Of a stretch of 64,000 nucleotides of DNA, positions 12,109 through 26,650 are shown one piece after another; the first letter of the stretch is position 1, and the number at the start of each line of letters is the position of its first letter. The stretch spans positions 10,788,001 to 10,852,000 of the forward strand of contig AP026540.1 in the NCBI GenBank assembly GCA_026075535.2. The letters run 5' to 3'. The notes under the pieces were generated by a model. The model had not been told where the DNA came from and did no database searches. It saw only the letters and a list, made by a program, of their open reading frames with translations. This stretch comes from Tricholoma matsutake (Eukaryota > Basidiomycota > Agaricomycetes > Agaricales > Tricholomataceae). A program made the translations under genes and the position numbers.

Positions 12109-12244
12109 GGGGGTCGTCGTTCTGGAGTGAGCACAACGCGTTTTTGGTGATTATGTAACCGATATTTATATAACATCCTGAGGCGCCGCCTGTTTTCACT
12201 TCTGCTTATCTACCATCTCCTTGTCTTCGTCCCTTTGCAGCATC
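12109..12244. promoter_or_regulatory. Short divergent promoter (importin / F-box gene)
   Basis: Only 136 bp separate the two start codons. It contains an AT-rich run (GATATTTATATAACATCC at about 12160) that could serve as a TATA-like element for the plus-strand gene. No other motif is evident. Confidence 0.45.
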
Positions 12245-14945
12245 ATGGAGGCAGAATCCAGTAACATGTCTTCAAAGATGACCCACACCCGCAAGAAACG
12301 CAAGCTAGAAGTAGAGGATGATGAAAAACCCAAACAACCTGAAGCACCGACCCCGAAACCACAAAGAAAGGGCAATGTTGGAAAGTTAGCAGGCCTTATA
12401 AGCTTGCCTCTTGATGTATTATTTGAGGTTAGTCATCTCTATGTTTGGGTTGCTGCGAAAGTGCCCAACAGGCAACGTTAGATATTCGGAGCCCTAAGAC
12501 CTTTCGACCTCCTGAGAGTAGCACGGACGACAAAGGAGTTCAGACGTCTTCTGGTGCACAAGTCAGCTATTTCCGTCTGGAGGTCAACTCTTTCCCAAGT
12601 TCCTGGATTGCCGGAGTGCCCTCCTGGCATGAGCGAACCTCAGTGGGTGAATCTCGCGTTTGACCCACATTGTCATGTCGGTTACAATGCTCTATTTTTC
12701 CACTATATTAAACTTGACTGTGCATTGATAAGTTCTGCTTCACTCCGGGTGTTCGTAACATCGAATGGCGCTTTCGGATGCGCATATGCGCAAAATGTGC
12801 CAAGGACCAGTGAGCAAACCACGATCAATCAAGTTTCTAGAGCTCTGACGAGATTGCATAGTCTCTCCGAACGAGTGATTCTCGGGAGTACTGGTTACGA
12901 TAAACATGATATGTCGAGCCCTATGTTTTCGGCTTTAGTTCCATCTCGTCCTTCCAGTGAGTCAATTGCAGATGTCAATACATCTTTTTTAAATAGGCTT
13001 ACGCTGTCTTGCAGAACGAGGACGACGAACATATATGATCCGGGACTATTATGCTGTTGAAAAAGAATATAATGCCATCGAAGGGAAGGATGCGCGTGAA
13101 GCGTATGTAAAGGAAAGAAAAAGAATTGTCCTAGAGATCGAGAATGTATGTTTCTTAACTTTACAAACTCTGTCATGAGGTCTCTTACACGCATATAGCA
13201 TGCTGTTCTTTGCGACAAATGGATAGAAGGCCAATTCAAGGATCGATCCACTGAGTTGCAGCAACTCAGAGACGAAAGGCGCTTTGCGTAATTAGCATTC
13301 CTAAGTCATATCTGCGCACGCTAACTATTTTCAGCATTGTCAAGAAATTAGAAGAACTAGGATACGGAAGAGACATCGAAAGCATCCAATATCCTGATTC
13401 TCTTGAAGATCACAAGCTCGTTGCTCGGCCGCAGCGATTTACGGAGCGTAGTATGTTTGGATCACTTTCTTTTTGTCTAGTGTCCCTAATTGGTTATTGA
13501 AATAGTTTGGGTGAATATCCGAGGGTCACTGATCGAATACATGCAGGAGATGCGCAAAAAGCGTTTAGTCCGTGAACACAAGGCGCTCGTTGTGGAGCGC
13601 AAACAGAGCGCAGTCAATGTGTTACGCACTTTCAAGAACGAAGAACTTCCGTACACGGAAATCATGCCAGAAGGCCCAGATTTCTGCGAGTTTGAACCCA
13701 TAAAAGCTATTCTCGAGCAGCCAGCGGACGTAAACGTGGATGAGTCGAGTTTCACGGAAATCCTGCCCACCTTGTCGGACCTTATTACGACATGGCGCAA
13801 GAGCATCAACCTTCAGCTTACACGCGCCATGACAAGTGTCAACACCGGACGAAGGGCAGGCTTGTCTATGGTGCACGCAATGCTGTTTTACATGGGCTAT
13901 GATGACGGCGAAGAAATGAATTTCGATAATGACGATCTCAGGGATCAAAGTCCTCCGCTGACCGACGATGAGTTATCTGCCGAAATGAAGCTTGCTACAA
14001 CCATCTTCCGGTGCAGCACGTGCTCCAGCAGCAATCCATTCCTTTTTGATGGTGGCTCCTCGTCATCAGATGACAGCTCAGTCCCATCTAGACAACTCAA
14101 ACCACTCTTCTATCCTGAAGTCCTGGGACACCGCTGCTTGACGCGGTCGTCAGATCCGTTATGGTCATGGGAGTCGCGTGTAGAGCCTATCCAACGCTTG
14201 GATAACTCTCCTAGGACCCGCAAGAAATGGACAGCTCGCTCCCTACGGCTGGATCCGCCTATGAAAAAAATGGTGGAGGCCGTACTCCAGGCGGTGGACA
14301 TGGATCCTGCGATTACGACCCCAAAGGATATGGATAATCTTGGCGCGTGGTTTGCGTGCCTCAAGTGCGCTATACCGCGTAGTGCTGGGGCGCAGACGAA
14401 GGCGTATGGCTGGCGAGATGCGGTAGGTGCATCGACAACAACCACGCTGTAATGTTGATGCGATTGTTTGTCAAGGTAAAACATCAAGCCAATTATCATC
14501 ACCACGCCACAGAACACTGGCATATACTGACTGCTGATGAGGTGGAAGAAGCTCGGGTCGTAACCGTCGATAGAAACGATTCGGATGCACTGTCGAGGGA
14601 TCATAGTGAAACACACTGGTTGTGCACGCATTGTCGTGATCTGTCCGCGGAGCTGGAACCTGACGAGCTTGACAACATCAAAAATCACTTACGAAGCAAG
14701 TGAGAATATGCTGTGTATCCACATCAGCTGCAATGTGCTCATGTCTATTATGATGTTGCAGGCATCAGATCACCACACCGGAAGTTAACAGGGATTACTA
14801 TAGGAATTTTGCTGCGGAGCCTCCTTTTCCGGCTCCATGCACTGTTGTGCTTCATGTGGACATCACCAATATTGACGCCGATCTCGTGGTTGAGGATCCC
14901 GATATTGACTGCTCATGGGACATGGAGGACGACTACTACTATTGA
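12245..14945 (+). CDS. F-box protein with Cys-pair module
   Basis: Multi-exon gene. After a basic N-terminus (RKKRKLEVEDDEK) comes the F-box: LISLPLDVLFE, spliced to IFGALRPFDLLRVARTTKEF. Next is a CxxC..CxxC module (CHFC...MRICAKCAK) of the type common in large agaricomycete F-box families. A long helical charged middle follows (YAVEKEYNAIEGKDAREAY.., IWVNIRGSLIEYMQEMRKK). The C-terminal half has a second Cys-rich part (FRCSTCSSS, WFACLKC, HWLCTHCRD). The final exon ends DMEDDYYY. F-box proteins recruit substrates to SCF ubiquitin ligases through Skp1; the substrate is unknown. Start chosen at ATG 12245, because upstream in-frame sequence has no ATG. Introns of about 50-60 nt interrupt it at least seven times, for example after DVLFE and after GWRDA. 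Confidence 0.85.
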
Positions 14946-15093
14946 AACAAGGTGCGGGGCTGTAGTCTTTTGGACATGAGTCTGCCCTTTTATGTACATA
15001 AGTACGTATACTTTGTCAAATAATCGTTCAGTTACGATCTGTAATATAGACGTCGTATTCTATTCTTTCCTTGAAAATAAATGATATTCAATA

Positions 15094-16061
15094 TTATACT
15101 ACTAGTTCTCCTTCAACGCTCTCCGGTTCGAGAGCCAATTGTTGGAGTATGGTTTCATAACGATCTTGGTCCTTCCGTTTCAGATATCTGAGAATCTTTG
15201 CCCTTTGGTGCACCAGTCTTCGAAGACCCCGGCGATTACCAACGTCTCGCTTGAAGTTTGTCAAGTGGGTCCAAAGATTCCGGATTTGATACGTCAACAG
15301 TGCAGCTAGAATTTTAATACTGAACCAATGGACATGCTTTTGGGACAAAGTAACGTACCTTGAACTTCAGAACGTCCAGGATCAAACGGATTCGAAGGAG
15401 TAGAGAACGCTGCGATAATACGCCTCCGGTTCTCATATGCTATTCCACCCGCGTTGGCATTCCGTAAATCCAACAGCTGTGCAAACGCATTCGCCTTCTT
15501 CAGCTCCTTCTCCTGGGCCTTAGCAAGCGTTTCTGCTGCTTTAGGCAGGTTATCATATAAGTTCTTCAGCCCCTTCTCCGGGGCCGCAGCAAGTGCTAAG
15601 TGCTCCGCCTCCGCAGACAACAGAGGTAACTTCCCGAACAGCATCAATTGCTCAGTCTCCCCGACACCAAACCCCATCTGGGGCGGCATATGCACGGTCC
15701 CCACAGGAAGTTTGACAGGTTTTAGATCTGTATTCGACACCAGCTCTTCCTCGTCCACAAGGATCTTCGCGAGGTCACAGTTTTGCCATGTCGCGTCATC
15801 CCCGGGTCGGGTTCCAAGGACGACGCTTGGCTTAGAAGCTTGGGCCTTACGCCACCGCTCTGATTTTCTGACGTTATTGGACTTTTTGACAGCTCGGGCC
15901 ACGGCCTTGCGAGAGGATTCCGCATTCAGGAAGGTGGAAGTGTGGAAGAAGGAGGAGCAATGGGAGGATGATGCGAGAGACCTCGGAGCTGTATCATTTT
16001 ACAACAGGTATGACAGAGAGTTACTATGCAACTCACCCTGCGCCAAACACGCTCTGAACAT
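15094..16061 (-). CDS. MRPS28: Mitochondrial small-subunit ribosomal protein uS15m
   Basis: Three exons, 16037-16061, 15359-15988 and 15094-15305, giving 288 aa with all junctions GT-AG and in phase. The short first exon plus the start of exon 2 (MFRACLAQAPRSLASSS...FLNAESSRK) is a typical basic, Ser-rich mitochondrial presequence. The last about 85 residues are the uS15 fold: LLTYQIRNLWTHLTNFKRD, then RRGLRRLVHQRAKIL and YLKRKD. The middle (about 60-190) is the fungal extension, with AEAEHLALAAAPEKGL and LDLRNANAGGIAYENRRRI. The protein binds the central domain of mitochondrial SSU rRNA. It is convergent with the F-box gene (148 bp between stops) and divergent from NOG2. Confidence 0.92.
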
Positions 16062-16564
16062 CTCTTCCAGGAATCCTCGTCGTTCAAGCTCGAATCCAAG
16101 TCACGGGTCACCACACTTTCTTCCACCTGATCGTGAGAACGCCCTCGCACAGCTATATAAAAGCACAGTTTCTTTCAAATTTTTTTCTTCACGGGGGATA
16201 TGCCACGCTGCGCGATGTTAGCTCTTGACCATCGTTGACAGTGCCAGTGACTCTTTCGGGAGTCCTGTTCTTCCAAGAGTGGGCTTCCAGTGTAGGAAGT
16301 GTCGTTTCGACGTCTCCATAGGACTCGGCATGTCGATTTTTTGCTGGCACATTTCATCTCTTTATGTATTCTGTGTATTCCATCTTCACCTTGATGTGTA
16401 GTGATACATTTTCTGCCATATAGACTGCTGCCATCGTGAAGGTCTTAATAAAACATGTGTGATCTTTCGTGAAGCTCATCTTCCGTCCTACGTTATGCAT
16501 TGATCGTGGGAACGAGTCCTCGATCAATTATAATCCTGTCTTCGACGGCCCACCATCATTGACC

Positions 16565-18941
16565 ATGGCGCCCTCAAAAAAGTCAAGTTCTCCTTCAAAA
16601 ACGAGGTCATCTTCATCCAACGTCACCCTCACCAAAGTCAAAGGAGAGAACTTCTACCGCAATGCAAAACAAGTGGCACGGCTCAAAATGCTCTCTGGGG
16701 GCAAGCCCGTTCGCGACAAGGATGGGAAGATCATCCAGGCCGCTGCATTCCAGAAGGGTGAAGATGAGACGAAGCCGGGGAGAGTGCAGCCCGATCGGCG
16801 GTGGTTCGGTGCGGTTTTTTCATTTTTTAGCTGGTCTCATATCTGTCGATGCTCAATAACATCTAGGAAATACAAGAGTAATCTCTCAGACAGCTTTGGA
16901 CCATTTCAGGACAAGTCTTTCTGACCGAAAAGATGACCCGTATTCTGTACTTCTGCGCCGCAATAAATTGCCGATGGCTCTCCTGGATGATGCCGCAAAT
17001 CCGCATTTGCGTAAGGTGGGGGATTTCGTCCTGTGATCGAGTACAAACAGCTAATTTTTTTGCTCAAGCGCCCACATATTGTCGAAGCAGAGCCGTTTGC
17101 AGACACATTTGGTCCAAAGTCACAAAGGAAAAGATCGAAGATAGACGCTGGTACGTTCGAAGAGCTCGGAAAACTTGGTGCCGCTGCAGCAAATCGGGCG
17201 GAAGACGCAGCAGCTGAGGCTGGAACAGGAGTTATAGGTCCGAATAAATCTTCGCCTTACACGTTTTGATATTAATGTATCTGGACTAGAGCCGCTGGCA
17301 TCATCGGTTGTCCAGGCTCGGACACATGCAGACTACATAGAGCCCATTTATGCAAAAGGCACCTCTCGTCGGATCTACGGAGAGCTTTACAAAGTCATCG
17401 ACTCCTCTGATGTCATTCTACACATTCTAGACGCTCGTGATCCTTTGGGTACAATGTGCGATTCCGTTCTGGAGTACATTAAAAAAGAGAAAGCGCACAA
17501 ACAGGTTGTGCTGGTCCTCAATAAATGTGATCTCGTCCCAAATTGGGTTACAGTACTTATCTCTTGCGCATTCTTGGTTTTCACGCGGATTTGAACATCA
17601 TGTTATAGGCCCGGTATATTCAACATCTCACTCCCCGATACCCTACCATTGCATTCCATGCTTCCCCAAACCATTCGTTCGGCAAAGGCTCCCTCATACA
17701 GTTGCTTCGCCAGTTTGCACAACTACATTCCGATAAAAAGCAGATATCGGTAGGGTTCGTCGGTTACCCGAATGTCGGAAAAAGCAGTGTTATCAACACT
17801 ATCAAAAGCAACAAGGTTTGCAGGGTTGCTCCCATACCTGGCGAAACCAAGGTCTGTTCTTGTTTTCAGTCTCGAATTCGGCAGACATAATATCTCAATA
17901 GGTCTGGCAATACATAACTCTCACACGGAGAATATACCTCATAGACTGTCCTGGAGTGGTGCCCACCTCGGCTCACGACTCAGAAACGTCCACCGTGCTC
18001 AAAGGCGTCGTCCGTGTCGAAGCACTTCCCTCTCCTGCTGAACATATCCCCGCACTCATGAAACGCGTAAAACCTCTCTATCTCTCTCGAACGTACGACA
18101 TCCCGCTTCCCAATGAGGATGATCCTTCGCAAGGGTGGGAACCCGAACTGTTTCTAGACAAGCTCGCGCGGAGGATGGGCAGGCTACTGAAGCAGGGTGA
18201 ACCTGATATGGATGGAGTAGCGAAGATCGTGTTGAGCGATTGGGTGAGAGGCCGCATACCTTTCTTTGTACCACCCCCAGAGAGGCCTGAGGAGTTGAAT
18301 AAGCTGGAGGCGAAGAAATTGAAAGAAAAAGAGAAGGCTGGGGATGTGAAAGGGAAAGGAAAGGCAGTCGAACAGGGACAGGCGGAGGTGCCGGGGGTGA
18401 AGCAGAATTTGGGTTCGATTATGCAAAAGAATACGTTCTTGCCAGAGGATGTGAGGCCGCTGGATGAGGGTGATTTCGAGGGAGAGGGAGAAGACGAGCA
18501 AGAGAGTGGGGGAGAGGGAAACGACGTTGAGAATGACGTAGAAGGAGACGAAAACGGCTTGACATGGAACGATGTGTTTGGAGGCATCAAGGAGGAGGAT
18601 GCGATTCCAAACATTGACGAGGATGGGAACGACATCAATTCGGACGGTACTTGACTTTCATTACATCATCTTGCTATTCGCTCATGGTCTGTTAGCTGAA
18701 GCCTCTGAAGCCTCTGAAGAGGAGCGTCCGAAGAAGGAATTACGCATGAAAACAAACAAGGTATGTTTCATCACACGGTTAACAGCTCATATCTTACCCA
18801 ACTATTTCTCAGAAAAAAGCAGAGAATTTCTATTCGAATGCTAACGTCAAGAATAAGAACCGCAAGAAAGCAGCGATACTGAAATCGTTACCTGTAGGGA
18901 AACGAGCGGATGGTCGCAAGCGGCGGAAAGGCACGTCGTGA
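16565..18941 (+). CDS. NOG2: Nucleolar GTP-binding protein 2 (NOG2/NUG2), circularly permuted GTPase
   Basis: Assembly factor for pre-60S ribosomes. The N-terminal NGP1NT-type region ([36 protein letters not shown]) is followed by the YRG GTPase domain, with motifs in permuted order: the G4-type NKCD, then the P-loop GYPNVGKSS, then DCPGVVP. The region after it ([44 protein letters not shown]) is the conserved C-terminal part. It ends in an acidic stretch and a basic nucleolar-type tail ([19 protein letters not shown]), with stop TGA at 18939-18941. At least six short introns are needed, for example after RRWFG and after IPGETK. Start ATG 16565 gives [12 protein letters not shown]. The motifs look intact. 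Confidence 0.93.
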
Positions 18942-19264
18942 TATTTCACTATTGTACCGTCGCAACACGAAATGCTATTTTTCATTACAACGGGTTCTAC
19001 TCGAATGTGGCCTCTCACCTGACTACGGTCCAAGCGCTAATTCATTTTCCTCAACCTTGGTCTATATCATATGGAGAAGGAAATGAAGCCAGAGCGTTAT
19101 TACCGACAACTTTTAGCTAATGCCAGATATCTGATATAAGTTGCAGGAATGCTGACAGTGTTATCCTGTGCATTCCATCTCAACAATGCTCCTTGCCCGG
19201 CTGCCTCGAGCTCGTTATATGACCACATTTCTGGGTGGTAAGATAATCTTGTTGAACGCATCTA
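18942..19264. other. Intergenic downstream of NOG2
   Basis: No reading frame with recognisable similarity. It is bounded on the right by the MITE at 19265. Confidence 0.5.
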
Positions 19265-19676
19265 TGGAGCGGGACATCTAGTCACCACTACTTTTGGACA
19301 GTGGCCAAATTGGGTCTGGAAATTTTTTGAAAGTTACATGCCAATTTTTACCCCAATCCAGGTGGTGTTTGAGATCAGAAACACATCCAAATGAAGGACA
19401 AATTTCATTTGTACCCTTTTATGGCAAGATTCTATCAAGAGACAAGTCACATTGCATGACAAAACTTCTATGTTTGGATGAATCTGTCACACATGGCCAA
19501 TTTCATATGACCAACATTTATAACTCCATCAATTTTGAGAAATAGATCAATTGCTCTAGCCAGTCGATAGCTCTCATCAAAAGGAACACTTTGACTAGAG
19601 GGATAAGAAAAAGACAAAAATTTACAGGCACAATATTGTTTGTACAAAAGTAGTGGTGACTAGTTGTCCCGCTCCA
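19265..19676. mobile_element. MITE with 33-bp TIRs and TA target sites (Tc1/mariner-like)
   Basis: A 412-bp element whose ends are inverted copies: both read TGGAGCGGGACA, then (T or A), then CTAGTCACCACTACTTTT inward. Each end is flanked by TA (19263-19264 and 19677-19678). No coding capacity. TIR plus TA duplication is the pattern of non-autonomous Tc1/mariner/pogo elements; the superfamily is inference. It lies 306 bp upstream of the enolase start codon. Confidence 0.85.
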
Positions 19677-19981
19677 TATAAGCAGATTATGATCCAGTAG
19701 ACTTATGTAAGCTTGGTCCTTACTTGTCGAGAACACCATAAGCGACCTCGATTGGGTCTAACGTAATAGCGTTGTTCCGATGGGTCGCAAGTACATGTAC
19801 AGCTATTTTGCACGCAGAATGACCAGTTCACATGGAGATCTGTTGCTTGATATACATGTGGTTATGGTTTGGCATTGTATCAACAAGAAGCAAGTAGATA
19901 AACCGTGGGAACTCGAGATAGGCCAAAAACGCGAATCGATTATCGGGAAGCTCTCTGACTTACAACCACCATCTACTCACC

Positions 19982-21700
<1,719 letters not shown>

Positions 21701-22364
21701 ACGAGAGACAAGCAAGCACGCAAGAGCAGGACCTTTGTTATAATACTTGTGTTTGTATGTTTTCGGTTCCCATAGACTATGTAGTAAGTGTAGATTGACT
21801 GTAGAAAATATCAATTTACAGAGTCCTTCAGCCACAAGCCCAAGCGCGAAAACAGTGTAACATGGCTTGGTCGAATGTCTAGATCAGTTGACTGCAGGTG
21901 AGTGGACAGATATTGCGCTGGAAGTGCTAGGGAGACGCTCTTTTTGACAGGCAAAAGACGCTGGCGATCGAAGCAGGATCTTGGATTGAATGCTACTGAG
22001 TCTCAGGCTGTCTGAGGAGGACTCAGGAGTGGGTTTGATCGGCGTATGTCACCATTTGGCAGACAGCGATTACTATCGTTTCATTTACTATGTAATACTT
22101 TCGTTTCATGTTTCTTTGTTGACTAACTGCAGATAAATGACAGTGCGATGAAAAACTCTGGGATATTGGTCCACATAAGTAAAGGAAAAACGCGAGTGAT
22201 GAGAGAGCGATGATGGTAGGCAGGTATCCATTGAAAATGCGGCAGAGAAGGAACTAAGTAGCGTGTACTAATACGATAATCAAAGGTGACGAAGAGATCA
22301 GAGCAAAGTGAGCGGGAACGATGAACACAGAACTCGGAAAGATGACTTAAGGATACGAATAACG
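21701..22364. other. Convergent intergenic region
   Basis: Space between the stop codons of enolase and the TBC gene. No coding signal or repeat was recognised. Confidence 0.5.
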
Positions 22365-24679
22365 TTAGAGGAGAACGGCGCCGTCTTTTCCCGTCGCGAC
22401 GAGGACTCTCCATTCTTCTTTCCACCGGTGAATACTGGCACGCATTTTCTTGTCGCCAAGCATGGTGCTTATCCAAAGGAGGAGAGTGTCCTCGCTTTCA
22501 GGGACGAAGAACGAAGAAAGAAGGGAAAGCACCGTCTCAAAGTTAGCTGAACTGGACGTAAGGTGATCTGTCGAGGAGGGGTGAACACCAAAAAAGTGGA
22601 ATATGAACCGTAAACATCATCTTTACCTCGATAAGTCCAAACAATAGCAACCGCCACAGCAATGAACACATCATATCCATCCAGGAGAAACGCATCCCAC
22701 AGCCTCAGCTGCGTCTGGAACGGCACAGAATTTGCAAAGAGGGTAATGTACCATTTCGTCGCGTACGACGTCGTGCTGATCATATGTTTCTTGAACGCGG
22801 CGTACACGTCTGGCATCATCTGCTCCGTTATCCGCTCCTGGATGTAGATCGCCTCGAGAAGTCCAGGGAATCCCGGACTGAAAACCGTGTGCATCGAATA
22901 CGCATCGTGGAGCTGGACCAGAAAAGCGTATACGCGTTCTGGCTCAAAGTAATTGAGAAACGTGGCGGCTATAGAGCCCATACCCTGGACATAGCCACAC
23001 TTATCACATCGCAGTGAGAAGCAGTGGAGAACGTGAAATAGTGATCGTTGGCTATAAACACATCTCGTTCATACAGGCATTTTTTAAGCAGAAAGAGAGA
23101 GAGAGAAACATACCCCGCCCCATACCGTGTCCTGAACATGATGTGTCCGTTAATCGTGCGCGGGACATCGAGATCAATCTGAATATCGTAGCTTGAAGGC
23201 TTTTCCAGCGCATCCCGATACTCAGTGCCCAGCAGGCCCATTTCCCGAACCCCAAATTTCGAACGCTGAGACATCAATAGTTCCCAGGCGGCTGACCGCC
23301 AAGAGTCCGGAATACCCTTATATATCCGTTCCCGAAACTTGAGTTCCTTCCCTGGTCTGACGCTCCAGGCCGCAATATTCGCACCTTGGTCTCGTAGAAG
23401 AGGTTTGAGCATTCGAGTCCATTTGAAGGTGCGAGAGGATTCTTTGGGGGGAGGCCTCACTCGGGGTAGGGATCTGAGGGATGTGGGGAGAGTGGGTGCC
23501 GAGATAGGTTTTGCGGGTACAGGAGCGAGACGCTTGGTGAGTGGTGCCAAGGGGAGAAGGACAAGACGGTCGTGTGACGGTATTGTAAAGAAGCCGTAGC
23601 TGCACATGATTCAGTATGCGTGACCTGTTTCATTATCAAAATGTTACCCACCGATCTACAGTCCTCAATGTCTCGATTTCTTTTGGGTGAAGCTCCCTGG
23701 ACTTTTCAGTCCCGTCGCCTATTGCCGCCTCTGCGTCCAACTGACTAGAACGACTTGCACCCAATCGCGCTCGCGTCCGCTCTACACCTTCCTCATATCC
23801 GTCGCCTTTCACGCCGGTCGTTTCTAGTTGAGCGTACGTATTTCGCACGTGGAACGCATCCATATCTTCTCCTTCGGAAGGTACGAGAGAACTGATACTT
23901 CCTGGAGATCCTGAGCTCGATATGGGATGTTTTAATGGTAGCGACTTTGGCGAGGCCGGAGGCCGGAGAGCAGGCGAAAGGTGCCGAGGTATCGGAAATG
24001 GTGAGGGGGAGGGGGAGGGGTGAATAGAAGACGACTGAGACGGGGGTAAAGGGGGTAGCTCTTGATCAGGTGGACCATACTCGGGTGGACCAAGGTCGCC
24101 ATAAAAGACGGGTGAACTGCGCGAAGAGTTCTTTGAAGGAGGGGTACGGTTGGATGACAATGAGGCTGAGGGAGCTATCACGACAGAAGATGTGGAAGTA
24201 GTTTGGTAACTATGACTAGTCATTGGTCGATGGTCAGCCTCGGGAATGGATAGTTGTAATGAAGGTTGGGGCGCATGCGTCAACGGACGTGGCCCAAGGA
24301 TACGAGAGTTAAACGGAATGCCGAGTTTCATTCCGAGATCATTTTCGTGGGTGATATTAGGAAGATCAGTTTCGTAGTATGCAAGTTGGCTGCTTGGGTA
24401 GCCATTTGACTGACTATAACGGTTATCCATAAGAGTTAAATTGGGTTGAACATTTGACTTTTGATCGCTGGTGACGGTTGCGGCTGACCAACGTGTCTGG
24501 TCATCCCCATACATGGAATATATTGAGAAGATGGTTGTCTCGGATGATGCGCGCTGTTCAGATGTTGAGAACCTGGGGGATTGTGGTGGATAAGATGAAG
24601 AAGAAGAAGGGGTAGAAGATGTGCTTGGATTGTAATTCAGTGGAGTTGGTGGTACGAGGATGACAGCTGGAGCGTCCAT
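22365..24679 (-). CDS. TBC-domain Rab GTPase-activating protein
   Basis: Minus-strand gene with start ATG 24679 and stop TAA at 22365-22367. The first about 340 residues are low-complexity, rich in Ser and Pro (PPLPPSQSSS.., SPSPSPFPIPRHLSPAL), and probably disordered. The TBC domain follows: IYKGIPDSWRSAAWELL (motif A), then YDIQIDLDVPRT (motif B with the catalytic Arg), GYVQGMGSIAATFL (motif C with the catalytic Gln), FLVQLHD, and FANSVPFQTQLRLWDAFLLDG. Arginine and glutamine fingers are both present, so it is likely an active Rab-GAP in vesicle traffic. The Rab target cannot be read from sequence. Introns fall after the Ser/Pro region (near 23648), within the TBC domain (near 23110 and 22985) and near the end (about 22560-22630). 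Confidence 0.88.
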
Positions 24680-26650
24680 AGCAGGTGTAAATTTGTGGAT
24701 TGAAGGAGAAAGGAAGAAAGGAGGAGAGAAGCATAGATACCAGCGTCGATCACATGTCGTTTCACCCTTTATGGGGTTTTCTCTCCACCGAACCCCTGCC
24801 TTCACATCATTTTGACAGCCGTTCACACCGCCTATATTGGCCCGCACAGGATATTGGAAAAGCGCTGGTATTAGTACTAGGCGCCCACAAGCGCTCACTA
24901 TTGCCTTTCTTCGTTTGACTCGCTCACCTCACATCGCTTGGACCCACAAACGCGACTACATAATTATGGGCCTAAAGGATAAACGCCCTCCATCCTTTAA
25001 CAAGTTGTCGCGGATATTGTACAGTCGAGGCTCCCGTCTTATTATAACAACCCTTACCTCGTCTCTGTACTCCGAGTGTACCAATTTTGTGACCTTGGGC
25101 TTGGAGGTGCCGGCGGCTGGAGAAAGATTATGTATTGTACGATAAAGCACAGTAACATGCACAGCTTCAGTTGACCTAGTCATTGATTTATCTTGCCATC
25201 ATTCTTCGGCAACGTTTACGGTCACGTGCACAACGCGTTGACATCAACGCCACACTATGTAAGCTTGCAGTAAGACCTCGAGAAGAATCGCATCGTCACC
25301 CAATGCAAAGGTAATTTATTTTATAACAACCAGTCAGGATGGAAGAATACGCATTGCAGTTCATCATGTTTGCGTTGTTCGAGTTTATCCCAACGTAATT
25401 GTTACTTTTACAAAGCCCGCCACTCACCGGCTAATCAACACTCAATTTTTGAGTTTTCTGAACAGAAATAGAGGCGCCCGTCATGGCTCTACCTAAACAG
25501 TACTTAATTATTGTTCGCGTTTTTCCAATGCTGTTTTTTATAACCTAATTTAACGTCCTTGCGATACCCTTGACCCGATACGTGAATGCTACGTAGGGCC
25601 GTAATAATAACACGTTGTTTTCGAGGCAGAACTTGAATTAGTAGTGGACTTATGGAGCACGGTGATCCACTCAAAATCTGCACAGCTCAGTTATAAAAGG
25701 AATAAGCACCTCAGCGCCACTACCAGTTAGAAATTTTCCTCTCTCCGCGCCACCCATCACTTTCTCTTCACCGTGCACCTCACAGTGGTCACTTCCCATG
25801 TTCATTCTGGTAATGTCCCAGCAACCGGTCGTTGGTCGACTCGAGTATCCTGTCCCATGTATTTTCCCCGCCATGGCCATAGCAGCCAGTAAGGTCCATC
25901 AGAGGGTCAAAGCACTAGCACAATGATTTGATCCAAAAGAAAAAAAAAGAAAAAAAACCTCCGGATTTCATTACCAAGGGACTCATATACTACACACTAA
26001 ATTTGTTGACCTGCCTAGTGTATCTCACGGGGGTCGTGGTTCACTAGTACTGCATCCAGAGCTGTCATCTCGCCACGACCCGCGTGCTCTGGTGATGTCC
26101 CAGTATCGAGCCGTTGGTCGGCTCGAGTATCCTGTTGCATGTATCTGGTGTTGTGCCAGTATCGAGCTGCTGGTCAGCTCTTCATGTATCCCGGAGGCGG
26201 AAATGAGCTCTCCCAAAGAGCTCATTCCCTCGTGCTCCCTTGACGTGGGCTCCGGGCTTAAGACTCGCATTTGACTATATGCGAGTCGACCAAAAGCACG
26301 TTAATTTTTATCTACCTTCGTCCAGTTATCTTGCGGTTAAAAAACCAAGTGCACGCCATTCGATTTCGAAAGAGGCGAGAAGAAACTGTTACGATCACAA
26401 CTCGGACGTCGCGCGTCACTAATACGCCTCCGTTCAATTATATCCAGGTCGGCCCGGAGTAAAGGTACAACCAAGGTCAAACCACGGTGAGTCCCCTTAT
26501 CCAGAACTGCTCCGAACGAGAAGTTGATATACATACCACCGTGATCTGGATGGGAGGTCTGACAGTGAATCCTTGGATCGATAGTCACATGACAGAATGC
26601 CGGTTATCGGCTAACAGTATAACCTGGCCTTTACATGTAATTTCAACTCC
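24680..26650. other. Divergent intergenic region with a short diverged repeat
   Basis: About 2 kb between the start codons of the TBC gene and DPH4. No gene recognised. It contains A-rich runs near 25937-25962 and the repeat described separately at 25808-26190. Confidence 0.5.
25808..26190 (+). repeat. Diverged direct repeat, about 53 bp
   Basis: The segment at 25808-25860 recurs at 26090-26142 with about 80 percent identity. Both run from TGGTRATGTCCCAG through GTTGGTCG.CTCGAGTATCC to CATGT. A shorter third version is at about 26151-26190 (GTGCCAGTATCGAGCTGC...CATGTATCC). Origin unknown; possibly remains of a small repeat family or duplicated regulatory sites. Confidence 0.55.

Noticed and set aside
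8920..12199. Multiple plus-strand open frames within 9-11.5 kb
   Set aside because: They are antisense shadows of the importin-9 exons; none shows a domain.
15454..16221. 255-codon plus-strand open frame
   Set aside because: Antisense to the uS15m coding exons; low-complexity Ser/Phe/Ala translation without homology.
18078..18638. Long minus-strand open frame opposite NOG2
   Set aside because: Composition mirrors the acidic, Lys/Glu-rich NOG2 C-terminus on the plus strand; no domain of its own.
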